Shown in pieces: positions 1 through 5,647 of a stretch of 7,663 nucleotides of DNA. The notes under the pieces were generated by a model. It ran no database searches. It was not told the DNA's origin and saw only the letters and a list, made by a program, of their open reading frames with translations. Made by a program: the position numbers and the translations under genes. This DNA comes from Pseudomonadota bacterium (GTDB taxonomy: Bacteria; Pseudomonadota; Alphaproteobacteria; Paracaedibacterales; CAITNM01), in the NCBI GenBank assembly GCA_026400695.1, contig JAPLON010000055.1, positions 1 through 7,663 of the forward strand. The letters run 5' to 3'. The stretch's first letter is position 1. Each line of letters opens with the position of its first letter.

Positions 1-98
1 ACTAAATCAGCTGCTGTTCTGGCAGGAGTTCCTGCAACAAAATATTCTAACAGTCTTAACTGCTCTGAACGTGACAGCTTGCAATGCTTTACATACAT
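1..98 (-). CDS. IS1595-family transposase, N-terminal part (runs off left edge)
   Basis: The reading frame starts with ATG at 98-96 and is open to the left edge, giving 32 complete codons. It begins MYVKHCKLSRSEQLRLLEYF and continues VAGTPARTAADL. This pattern, a basic start followed by (F)VAGxxARTAA, matches the N-terminal helix-turn-helix-like region of IS1016-type transposases, which bind the element's ends; the DDE-type catalytic domain would lie beyond the edge. The start is supported by an AGGA ribosome-binding site at 109-106, seven bases upstream, and by an in-frame TAG at 110-108. The gene sits about 40 bases inside the terminal inverted repeat, as expected for this family. Whether the transposase is intact cannot be judged. 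Confidence 0.75.
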   Translation of the reverse strand, partial: MYVKHCKLSRSEQLRLLEYFVAGTPARTAADL

Positions 99-117
99 TC
101 TTACATCCTAACTTCTT

Positions 118-137
118 AAAAGTCAGGTGTCAGCCCC
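118..137 (-). repeat. IS terminal inverted repeat (outer ~20 bp)
   Basis: The minus strand reads GGGGCTGACACCTGACTTTT from 137 to 118. GGGGCTG termini are characteristic of IS1016-like elements. The outer boundary is set at 137 because the GGGG run ends there and AT-rich host sequence begins. The matching inverted repeat at the other end of the element is outside the window, so the inner limit is a guess. Confidence 0.6.
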
Positions 138-447
138 ATAATTTATCTATGTGGTGTGGACTAAATACTTCTTTGTCCTTCCACCTTATTCCCTGCATTT
201 CATAAAATTCAAATAATCTTTCCGAAATTGGAGTGCTATCGTCATTTAACATACACAAAATTTCTTCATTAAAACGAATACGTCCTTCAAGAGTAGCCTT
301 GATTGCTTCTAATGCAGAACGGCTTCTTTCTTCTAAAGGGTTAACAGCCCCTATGGATTCGCTAAATGCGGCTTCAGCCAGGTGACTCTGCAACAGAAAA
401 ATAAACAAATATAGGAGTACTATAAAAAACACACGCTTAGTTATCAA
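130..447 (-). CDS. Small secreted protein, C-terminus probably truncated by IS insertion
   Basis: This is an unrecognised 105-residue product. The start is TTG at 447-445; there is no ATG nearby, an in-frame stop lies at 480-478, and the TTG start gives a well-formed signal peptide: MITKR, a long hydrophobic core (about residues 6-20), then a likely cleavage after AEA (about residue 26). The mature part is mostly polar and helical-looking, with an ERSRSALEAIKATLE stretch. The final codons TGG GGC TGA overlap the IS terminus: only the T of TGG is host DNA, while GG GGC TGA belongs to the GGGGCTGA end of the element. About 103 residues are therefore native and the original C-terminus is probably lost. 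No Shine-Dalgarno site is evident. It may be a pseudogene or a shortened but expressed product. Function is unknown. Confidence 0.55.
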   Translation of the reverse strand: MITKRVFFIVLLYLFIFLLQSHLAEAAFSESIGAVNPLEERSRSALEAIKATLEGRIRFNEEILCMLNDDSTPISERLFEFYEMQGIRWKDKEVFSPHHIDKLWG

Positions 448-487
448 ACAAGAAAATAGACAAAAAATATATTTATGTCAATATATT

Positions 488-514
488 ATTATATGTTGTG
501 TTAATAAAATTCAA
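488..514 (-). promoter_or_regulatory. Candidate sigma70-type promoter of the 130-447 gene
   Basis: On the minus strand a perfect TATAAT lies at 493-488. A TTGAAT hexamer lies at 514-509, with a short 15-base spacer. Transcription would start near 481, about 35 bases before the TTG codon. An alternative is a perfect TTGACA at 481-476 followed after 17 bases by TATTTT (458-453), which would start transcription almost on the start codon. The region is very AT-rich, so chance matches are likely. Confidence 0.3.
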
Positions 515-541
515 TTGAGGTGTTTTTGCATTTGTAGTATT

Positions 542-865
542 TTAAAAAAAACTTAAGCTCAAATTACCTGCAGCTTCGAAAATGGCTAAGGCAACATGGC
601 AAAGAACTATTTGTGGTTGGGTAATTTTTAGCTCGTCTAGATTTTTAAAATTATAATTGCTTCTCGGTTGGCTTTGAGTAACACTGCGTACTGTATTTGT
701 TGAGCCATCTTTTTTAGTATCGTTACTATCAGCGGATGCTGCCGTTGTAGAGCAAGCGGTTTGTGGTCGAAGATTTTCTTTTTCATTTTCTTCAATGAAA
801 TCTGGATTATCAAAATCAGCAGCAACTAACGGAAGCCAAAAAGCAAGAATTAATAATAAGCGCAT
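542..865 (-). CDS. Small secreted low-complexity protein
   Basis: This is an unrecognised protein of 107 residues. The N-terminus MRLLLILAFWLPLVAA is a short, convincing signal peptide, with cleavage likely after residue 16, just before DFDNPDF. The mature chain begins acidic (EENEKEN), continues through a serine/threonine/aspartate-rich, probably disordered stretch (about residues 37-70), and ends in a more hydrophobic segment (IVLCHVALAIFEAAG). The last residues, SFF, and the stop are encoded in a homopolymer run (A8 on the plus strand, 544-551), so a frame change there would alter the C-terminus. It has a promoter just upstream but no clear Shine-Dalgarno site, only an A-rich leader. It may be a small exported or effector-like protein, but nothing proves this. 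An overlapping 62-codon frame inside it is taken as a shadow. Confidence 0.5.
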   Translation of the reverse strand: MRLLLILAFWLPLVAADFDNPDFIEENEKENLRPQTACSTTAASADSNDTKKDGSTNTVRSVTQSQPRSNYNFKNLDELKITQPQIVLCHVALAIFEAAGNLSLSFF

Positions 866-895
866 TGTTTTATTTTTACTGATGTTGATATTAGA

Positions 896-923
896 AATAT
901 ACGCATGTATCTTTAAATTTCAA
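896..923 (-). promoter_or_regulatory. Predicted sigma70 promoter of the 542-865 gene
   Basis: On the minus strand TTGAAA (923-918) and TATATT (901-896) are separated by 16 bases; each hexamer matches the consensus at five of six positions. The start of transcription would fall near 889, leaving a leader of about 24 bases before the ATG at 865. This is one of the better promoter matches in the window. Confidence 0.45.
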
Positions 924-978
924 GTGTGAATGCTTAATTTTTTTTATTTCTTAACGTTTTTGGAAAACTTACAAGTAC

Positions 979-1007
979 TTGCTGCGCTTTTGAAAATCAA
1001 GTATTCT
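979..1007 (+). promoter_or_regulatory. Candidate promoter of the tRNA-Ser gene
   Basis: TTGCTG (979-984) and TATTCT (1002-1007) are separated by exactly 17 bases. This places a start near 1014, seven bases before the mature tRNA. The hexamers match consensus at only three and four positions. A perfect 10-bp palindrome, CAAGTACTTG (972-981), overlaps the -35 element. Confidence 0.3.
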
Positions 1008-1020
1008 GCTTAATACCTTG

Positions 1021-1110
1021 GGAGAGGTGGCCGAGCGGTTGAAGGCGCACGATTGGAAATCGTGTATACGGTAAAACGTATCGAGGGTTCGAATCCCTTC
1101 CTCTCCGCCA
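1021..1110 (+). tRNA. tRNA-Ser, anticodon GGA
   Basis: A complete class II tRNA with an encoded CCA end. The acceptor stem pairs GGAGAGG (1021-1027) with CCTCTCC (1100-1106), then discriminator G1107 and CCA (1108-1110). The D arm contains GCCGAGCGGTTGAAGGC. The anticodon stem pairs CACGA (1048-1052) with TCGTG (1060-1064) around the loop TTGGAAA, giving anticodon GGA at 1055-1057. The long variable arm, a serine hallmark, folds as TACG-GTAAAA-CGTA. The T arm carries GAGGGTTCGAATCCCTTC. It reads serine UCC/UCU codons. A protein gene starts 26 bases downstream on the same strand, with no obvious terminator between. Confidence 0.97.
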
Positions 1111-1136
1111 GATTATTTTCAAATTATTCTTAATAT

Positions 1137-1703
1137 ATGACTGAAATAGAAAAAATAATGACTAATTCACTTAAAACATTTTTCAAAGAAATTGCTGCAA
1201 ATAAATCCTTGCAAGAAAAACTTTATCATACTAAAGAAATCTCTGATGTCACAACCATAGCTAATGAGTTAGGTTTTAAAATTACTGCTACAGAGGTACT
1301 TAAAGCGCAAGCAGGTCGATTAATCGAACTATCAATCAGTGAACCCAAAGAAGCCAAACTGGCTACGACTGGCAAAAAACCTAATCTTGGCGCTCAGTGG
1401 GGCCGCGAAGGTGGAGGGTTTCTTGAATCAGCTGGATACTGGCTCATACAATTGCATGACTGGAAATGTACTATACAAAGTTATAATCCAGAACTTATAA
1501 ACTTGTTTTTACAAATAGATAAAGATCATGAGTTAAAGGCCAAAATCAACTATTGCAAAACAATAGATGAAGTTGCAAAAATAGCACAAAAAAGTGGTTT
1601 TGAAGTATCAGATATTGCGCTGCTAGTTTATCAAGCCTTAAACATTTTGTCATTAGATGAGAAAAACGCAGATTTAGTGGCGCATGGTAGACATCTTTGT
1701 TAA
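1137..1703 (+). CDS. Tandem Nif11-domain protein
   Basis: A 188-residue protein made of two Nif11-like modules. Module 1 (about residues 11-80) contains SLKTFFKEIAANKSLQEKL, a DVTTIANELGFKITATEVLKA helix pair and the tail LIELSISEPKEAKLATTG. Module 2 (about 119-184) repeats the plan: LINLFLQIDKDHELKAKI, EVAKIAQKSGFEVSDIALL, then LSLDEKNADLVAHG and a four-residue end, RHLC. The linker (81-118) is rich in glycine and tryptophan (GAQWGREGGGF). Nif11-type domains are known as leader regions of RiPP precursors, usually ending LSDEEL..AGG before the core. Both copies here have degenerate versions of that end, and no obvious core follows the second. The ATG at 1137 is preceded by an in-frame TAA at 1131; a second ATG at 1158 would remove seven residues without harming the domain. 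No Shine-Dalgarno site is visible. The gene directly follows the tRNA and precedes two methyltransferases on the same strand. Its role is unknown. Confidence 0.8.
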   Translation: MTEIEKIMTNSLKTFFKEIAANKSLQEKLYHTKEISDVTTIANELGFKITATEVLKAQAGRLIELSISEPKEAKLATTGKKPNLGAQWGREGGGFLESAGYWLIQLHDWKCTIQSYNPELINLFLQIDKDHELKAKINYCKTIDEVAKIAQKSGFEVSDIALLVYQALNILSLDEKNADLVAHGRHLC

Positions 1704-1706
1704 GGA

Positions 1707-1734
1707 ATAAAGGTGTCAGGAGTTTTTTCTTTAT
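1707..1734 (+). repeat. Possible mobile-element or REP-like remnant between Nif11 gene and methyltransferase
   Basis: The 88-base gap after the Nif11 gene contains AGGTGTCAGGAGTTTTTT (1711-1728). It sits between ATAAAG (1707-1712) and its inverted copy CTTTAT (1729-1734). The segment AGGTGTCAG also occurs in the IS end at 125-133 on the same strand. A nine-base match can be chance. No strong terminator is present in this gap. Confidence 0.2.
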
Positions 1735-1791
1735 AGGTTTAAACAACATCAAAAGCAAACAAACATAAGCACATTATTGAAAAAGTTTTGA

Positions 1792-2571
1792 ATGAGCAAA
1801 GTTAAATTAGGTCTTCCGCTTGAATACAAAAAGCTGCCTGAGTATTTTGATGCACACAATGTATGTGACGATACTGACTCAAAAAATAGTGTAATAGAAA
1901 AATTATTGAAAGCACACAAGGTTAGGACAGTACTGGACCTTACCTGTGGTACTGGTTCTCAAGTGTTTTTTCTTGCAAAGCATGGATACAGTATAACTGG
2001 CGCAGATTTCAGCCCAGCTCTTTTAGAAATAGCAAGGGGCAGGGCTAGCAATGAAAAAATAGATGTTAAATTTATAGACGGTGATATGCGCACTCTACAG
2101 GTTGGTGATTTTGATGCGGTTATTACCATATTCAACGCAGTTGGGCATCTCACAAAAACAGGGTTTGAGAAAGCAATAAGAAACATCCATAAGAATTTAA
2201 AAGATGGTGGTTTGTATGTGTTTGATATATTAAATTTAGAAGCGATGACAGATGAGGCTGTGTCTGGTCTTGCAATGAATACTCACAAAAAGATTGGTGA
2301 TACGCAAATTCACGCAATTCAATGTTCTTCAATTGACATGAATAATGGTCTGCTTACATCCTACGACAGTTGCATGATTCAAAAAAATGCAGATAAACCA
2401 CAAAGTTTTAACAACAAATTTTCTCTACAAATTTATACGGCAAATGAACTTAAGCAAATGTTGGAAAGAAATGGCTTTGAAACAGTAGGTCAATACGGGA
2501 TGGATGGCTCAAAATTTGTAGAAGGCAAAACTTTGAATATTATTACGGTTGCGAGGAAGAAATGTATATAA
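1792..2571 (+). CDS. Class I SAM-dependent methyltransferase
   Basis: A 259-residue cytosolic enzyme with the Rossmann-like class I fold that transfers a methyl group from S-adenosylmethionine. Motif I is VLDLTCGTGS (47-56), the glycine-rich SAM loop. The acidic residue ending strand 2 is D72 (TGADFSPALLEIA). The adenine-side motif is FIDGDM (94-99). Motif IV-like FNAVGHL is at 114-120, and the post-I helix and strand LKDGGLYVFDI begin at 136. The N-terminus EYKKLPEYFDAHN is the usual capping region. The substrate cannot be read from the sequence; small-molecule acceptors are common in this group. A TGA directly precedes the ATG in frame, so the start cannot lie further upstream; no good Shine-Dalgarno is seen. 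It lies 88 bases after the Nif11 gene and 38 bases before a second methyltransferase, so co-transcription is likely. Confidence 0.85.
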   Translation: MSKVKLGLPLEYKKLPEYFDAHNVCDDTDSKNSVIEKLLKAHKVRTVLDLTCGTGSQVFFLAKHGYSITGADFSPALLEIARGRASNEKIDVKFIDGDMRTLQVGDFDAVITIFNAVGHLTKTGFEKAIRNIHKNLKDGGLYVFDILNLEAMTDEAVSGLAMNTHKKIGDTQIHAIQCSSIDMNNGLLTSYDSCMIQKNADKPQSFNNKFSLQIYTANELKQMLERNGFETVGQYGMDGSKFVEGKTLNIITVARKKCI

Positions 2572-2609
2572 AAATCAAAATGGTTGTTAAAGTTAGGAAA
2601 GCTTAAATT

Positions 2610-3371
2610 ATGAGCGCTACAGAAGATTTTTACGATGATTTAGCTGCCCATTATCATTTGATTTTTGAAAATTGGGATGCCTCCATAGAAAATCAGGGTA
2701 AGGTCATTGCATCGTTACTTCCATCATCAATTTCTTTAGGCCCTATATTGGATTGTTCTTGTGGTATAGGAACCCAATTGATTGCACTCAAGCAATTAGG
2801 ATTTGACATTGAAGGGTCAGATCTATCAAATCAAGAGGTAACTAGAGCATTAAAAGAGGCAAAAAAGCGTAATTTAAACATCAATATTCGTGTTGATGAT
2901 ATGCTTACTCTTCAAACGGCACCACTAAATCACTACGGCGCTATTTTAGCAATGGATAATGCTATTCCTCATCTTTCAAGCGATGACCAAATTATTCAAG
3001 CATTTACAGCTATGAAAGAAAGACTAAAAGCAGAAGGTGTTGTTATGGTTAGCATTCGAGATTATGAGCATATCTTATATTCGAAGCCTAAGATAACTGA
3101 GCCAGTATTTTTTCAGGATGAATCTGGTCAAAGAATTATTCATCAGGTATGGGATTGGCAGGATGAAAGAAGTTACACTATTCACCTTTACATAACCCAA
3201 GAGGAAAAGCAGGATTGGATGGTGCATCATTTTGTCGGTCATTACAGGGCCGTTCCCCCTAAAGAAATTCAGTCTCTGATGGAAAAAGCTGGATTAACCA
3301 ACGTATCCATTTTGTCTCCATCTGAAACGGGTTTTTATCAGCCTATTATAAAGGGCGTCAAAGTAGATTAA
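2610..3371 (+). CDS. Class I SAM-dependent methyltransferase, glycine/sarcosine N-methyltransferase-like
   Basis: A 253-residue cytosolic methyltransferase. The N-terminus FYDDLAAHYHLIFENWDASI and the motif I ILDCSCGIGTQ (46-56) are followed by EGSDLS (68-73, with the SAM-ribose acidic residue D71), VDDM (95-98), the motif MDNAIPHL (115-122), and SIRDYE (148-153). C-terminal hallmarks are RIIHQVWDWQ (175-184), HLYI (192-195), HYRAV (211-215) and SETGFYQPI (238-246). This set recalls the subfamily that includes glycine/sarcosine N-methyltransferases, but the acceptor is not proven. AGGAAA at 2595-2600 provides a ribosome-binding site about nine bases before the ATG. It is 38 bases downstream of the other methyltransferase and probably in the same transcript. 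The two share fold motifs but are only distantly alike, so they are not a recent duplication. Confidence 0.85.
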   Translation: MSATEDFYDDLAAHYHLIFENWDASIENQGKVIASLLPSSISLGPILDCSCGIGTQLIALKQLGFDIEGSDLSNQEVTRALKEAKKRNLNINIRVDDMLTLQTAPLNHYGAILAMDNAIPHLSSDDQIIQAFTAMKERLKAEGVVMVSIRDYEHILYSKPKITEPVFFQDESGQRIIHQVWDWQDERSYTIHLYITQEEKQDWMVHHFVGHYRAVPPKEIQSLMEKAGLTNVSILSPSETGFYQPIIKGVKVD

Positions 3372-3447
3372 TTATGTACATAGCAAAACTACAAAAAGTA
3401 TCTATGAATATTTACCAGCACAAATTAATGCAGATAAAGTGAACTAT

Positions 3448-4680
3448 TTAGTGTTGCATTTCATTTTTTACTTTTTCATCAACTACCTTAGCAACACATG
3501 AATCTGACCAAACATTTAGAGCAGTTTCTATCATATCAATAATGCTATAAAACGGCAGGATTATTCCCAAAAGTGTAATTGGAACATTCATACTAGCAAG
3601 CAAACTAGCGCTTAAAAAGAAACATCCCATTGGCACACCTGCATTTCCTATGGCCGCAATTGTGGCAATAAATATCCATGCAACCATTGTGAATATATCA
3701 AATTCCATACCATTGTTTTGCATGAGATAAATTACAGTGGCAAAAATAAATGCCGCACAACCATTCATATTAATAGTGGTGCAAAGGGGCAGTACAAATT
3801 GGCTTACTTTAGGGTCAATATTCAGGTTGGTTTCAGCTGTTTTCATAGTCATAGGTAATGTTCCGGCAGATGACTTAGTGAAAAAAGCAACTGATAGAGC
3901 AGGGAGCATTCCCTTCATTGCGGCATATGGTTTGATTTTGTTAGATTTGAGCCATATAGGTAAAATAACGAAGCCTTGTATAAGGTTTGCTAACACAACA
4001 ACGGCAAGGTATCCACCAATTCCACCTATGTTCATGCCATCTTTAAGTTGTATGACAGTAGTTGTAATAAAACCAAAAAGTCCTATAGGAATAATTTTTA
4101 CAACCCAACCAGTAACTACCAAGAAAATTCCATGCGACCCTTTAAAGAAATTGGCTATGGTTAGCCTTGAATCGTTGTCTTTTATATAACGAATCGCAAT
4201 GCCAATAATAGCTCCAACAAAAAGGACCCCTAGAACCTGGTGTTCTAAAAATGGTGAAAAAATATTGGAAGGAATTAAATTAGTAATATGGCTAAAATAA
4301 TCAGCATTTATAGTTTCATTACCTGTGGGGATATTTACTATTCCCCCAACGTTGGTTGGGCTAATTAGCAGATATAAAACACATGCTAAACCGGCAGCAA
4401 CTATGGTTGTAGTTACTGTGTAAAATAAAGTCCTTTGCCAAATTTTGCGCATGGCGCCTTCTGCATTGTATTGCGATAAAGTTACAATTATCGACAAGGC
4501 AATAATTGGCATACTGATACATTTAAAAACCTTAATGAAAATATCAGAAATCACCAGGCCAACTTTTTGCAAAATGGCAATGTCTGAATAGCCACTGATG
4601 ATTCCTAAAATTACCGCAATTAGGTAAAGCGTAGCTGAACTAATTTTCTTTTTTTGAATGGGTGAGTGTTGTGTGCACAT
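3448..4680 (-). CDS. Dicarboxylate/amino-acid:cation symporter (DAACS family)
   Basis: A 410-residue inner-membrane secondary transporter of normal family length. An N-terminal hydrophobic scaffold is followed by the two re-entrant hairpins and core helices. Hairpin 1 is KSSAGTLPMTM (269-279). The TM7 motif is NMNGC (304-308), where family members usually have NMDGT. Hairpin 2 holds GNAGVP (345-350). TM8 carries IIDMIETALNVWSD (380-393). By eye alignment to the archaeal aspartate transporter GltPh, D382, N389 and D393 match D394, N401 and D405, whereas E385 replaces R397, which binds the acidic side chain of the substrate. The substrate is therefore unlikely to be glutamate or aspartate; neutral or other amino acids are possible. 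GAGGT at 4689-4685 is a good ribosome-binding site four bases from the ATG. A promoter with an embedded palindrome lies upstream. It converges on the methyltransferase gene, and no convincing terminator is seen in the 76-base gap. Confidence 0.9.
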   Translation of the reverse strand: MCTQHSPIQKKKISSATLYLIAVILGIISGYSDIAILQKVGLVISDIFIKVFKCISMPIIALSIIVTLSQYNAEGAMRKIWQRTLFYTVTTTIVAAGLACVLYLLISPTNVGGIVNIPTGNETINADYFSHITNLIPSNIFSPFLEHQVLGVLFVGAIIGIAIRYIKDNDSRLTIANFFKGSHGIFLVVTGWVVKIIPIGLFGFITTTVIQLKDGMNIGGIGGYLAVVVLANLIQGFVILPIWLKSNKIKPYAAMKGMLPALSVAFFTKSSAGTLPMTMKTAETNLNIDPKVSQFVLPLCTTINMNGCAAFIFATVIYLMQNNGMEFDIFTMVAWIFIATIAAIGNAGVPMGCFFLSASLLASMNVPITLLGIILPFYSIIDMIETALNVWSDSCVAKVVDEKVKNEMQH

Positions 4681-4734
4681 GATAACCTCGCGCTTAAATA
4701 ATTTTTATATGAATAGGTACAATATGTGTGGGGG

Positions 4735-4762
4735 ATAATATAATGCTAGCATGCGCTAGCAA
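4735..4762 (-). promoter_or_regulatory. Predicted symporter promoter with embedded palindromic operator
   Basis: On the minus strand TTGCTA (4762-4757) and TATTAT (4740-4735) are separated by 16 bases, giving a start near 4728 and a leader of about 48 bases. The arms TGCTAGC (4744-4750) and GCTAGCA (4755-4761) form a perfect inverted repeat around ATGC. This palindrome fills the spacer and overlaps the -35 element, the usual place for a repressor to block RNA polymerase. It could instead fold as a short hairpin if transcribed from further upstream. Confidence 0.4.
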
Positions 4763-4830
4763 CAGCAAACGCGGTTAAGAAGAACAGAGCCAAAAAATTC
4801 GATATATTTCTTCATGTTACCAAACACAAT

Positions 4831-4851
4831 AAACATGAATAAATCATGTTT
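4831..4851 (-). terminator. Stem-loop, likely terminator of the 4895-5626 gene
   Basis: AAACATGA (4831-4838) and TCATGTTT (4844-4851) pair perfectly around a five-base loop. On the minus strand the hairpin lies 44 bases after the TGA of the membrane protein and is followed by ATTGTGTTT, a modest U-rich tail. The stem is AT-rich, so termination may be weak. Confidence 0.4.
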
Positions 4852-4894
4852 CTTATTACTGCCATTGTCAAGAGATGGCTCCGTTATTTAATTT

Positions 4895-5626
4895 TCATTT
4901 AGACTTTCGGTATAATACAGGAAAAGGTATTTCGTCTTCTCCCTTTGTTATACTAAATGCATTTAGAAACGTCATGGCACACGTGCTTAGCATACCATTA
5001 AAGCAACCGAGAGTTATAAGATATGCTAACCTTCCATGTTCTGAGAGGTTTATTAAGGAAGCACAAAATAACGCCCCAAGTACACCATAGTAAACATATT
5101 GACTTTGGTACCAAAAACTTGGAACAGGTTCTTTGCGTTCTCTACCGAATTCCACCCCAAATTTCTTTTGGTGTTCGTTATCTGCCTTATGTACTTGCCT
5201 TATACTAAGGCAAGTAAGACCATACAATCCTAAAACCCCCAGGCCAAATTCTGGAATGGTTAGTGATTGAAAAGATTGGTAAATATTAAAAGCAGAAAGT
5301 AAAAAAATTAAACTGCATGTTATGTCTTTGTCTGTTTCTTCTGTGTTTGAAAACAGCCCAGATTCTGATACTTTGTGATTTCTTTTACGGTCTTCCTCTA
5401 ATTTTTCCCTTTGAAACATAGTGTCTTTTATTACTAGGTCCATCTGTTGATTATAGGATAGTTGAGGCTGCAGTTGAGGCCATGAAGCAGATCTTTTTAC
5501 TTGGGTAACATCATCTGCAGAAGTGCTCAAAGTTGGTGCCGAGTGTGAACGTTTATCTGCTGAAAATAACGTATTTGCTAAAAATATAATTACTAGTTGA
5601 ATAAAAATTTTGTAGAATTTGTTCAT
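4895..5626 (-). CDS. Hypothetical signal-peptide membrane protein with duplicated KRSxSxPxL motif
   Basis: An unrecognised 243-residue protein. Residues 1-23 form a signal peptide (MNKFYK, a hydrophobic core, then LFSA). Next comes a serine-rich polar segment with two copies of one motif: KRSHSAPTL (25-33) and KRSASWPQL (44-52). A charged, possibly coiled stretch follows (REKLEEDRKRNHK, 73-85). The C-terminal half has about four hydrophobic segments: 103-121, 127-142, 178-194 and 200-224, with a basic loop (HQKKFGVEFGRERKE, 152-166) between the second and third. This looks like an integral membrane protein with a long polar N-terminal domain. Both repeats fit RSxSxP, the eukaryotic mode-1 14-3-3 site when phosphorylated, though this may be chance. 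The ATG is preceded by a weak AAAGAC-type ribosome site. It stands alone, between its own upstream promoter region and a stem-loop downstream. Confidence 0.65.
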   Translation of the reverse strand: MNKFYKIFIQLVIIFLANTLFSADKRSHSAPTLSTSADDVTQVKRSASWPQLQPQLSYNQQMDLVIKDTMFQREKLEEDRKRNHKVSESGLFSNTEETDKDITCSLIFLLSAFNIYQSFQSLTIPEFGLGVLGLYGLTCLSIRQVHKADNEHQKKFGVEFGRERKEPVPSFWYQSQYVYYGVLGALFCASLINLSEHGRLAYLITLGCFNGMLSTCAMTFLNAFSITKGEDEIPFPVLYRKSK

Positions 5627-5647
5627 ATTTTTGTCTTTAAGGTCAAT

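Larger units (their letters stand above)
1..137 (-). mobile_element. IS1595-family (IS1016-like) insertion sequence, left-edge fragment
   Basis: The last ~137 bases of an insertion sequence enter from the left edge. On the minus strand the element begins GGGGCTGACACCTGAC at position 137 and reads into a transposase start at 98. A GGGGCTG-type terminus followed within ~40 bases by a short transposase N-terminus rich in K/R, with the segment FVAGTPARTAADL, is typical of IS1016-like members of the IS1595 family. That family is known to make 8-bp target duplications; the candidate duplicate here is ATAATTTA (138-145), but the partner copy lies outside the window. The family call rests on recognition by eye of a short stretch. 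Confidence 0.75.

Noticed and set aside
637..825. A 62-codon minus-strand frame overlapping the small secreted protein
   Set aside because: It overlaps the 542-865 frame, has an odd lysine/isoleucine-rich composition and no signal peptide; the outer frame has a better start, signal peptide and promoter.
1021..1110. tRNA-Ser as an att site of an integrated island
   Set aside because: No second copy of the tRNA 3' end and no integrase gene are in the window, so integration cannot be claimed.
1959..2332. Minus-strand frames inside the first methyltransferase gene
   Set aside because: They are antisense shadows; the plus strand carries intact SAM-binding motifs.
3372..3447. A bidirectional terminator between the convergent methyltransferase and symporter genes
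   Set aside because: Only a short ATGTACAT palindrome is seen; no stem-loop with a U-tract could be found on either strand.
3737..4189. A 150-codon plus-strand open frame
   Set aside because: It lies wholly antisense inside the symporter gene, whose conserved motifs are unmistakable; the frame has no recognisable domain.
4875..5208. Two short plus-strand frames (4875-5090 and 5023-5208)
   Set aside because: They are antisense to the end of the membrane protein gene and show no start signals or domains.
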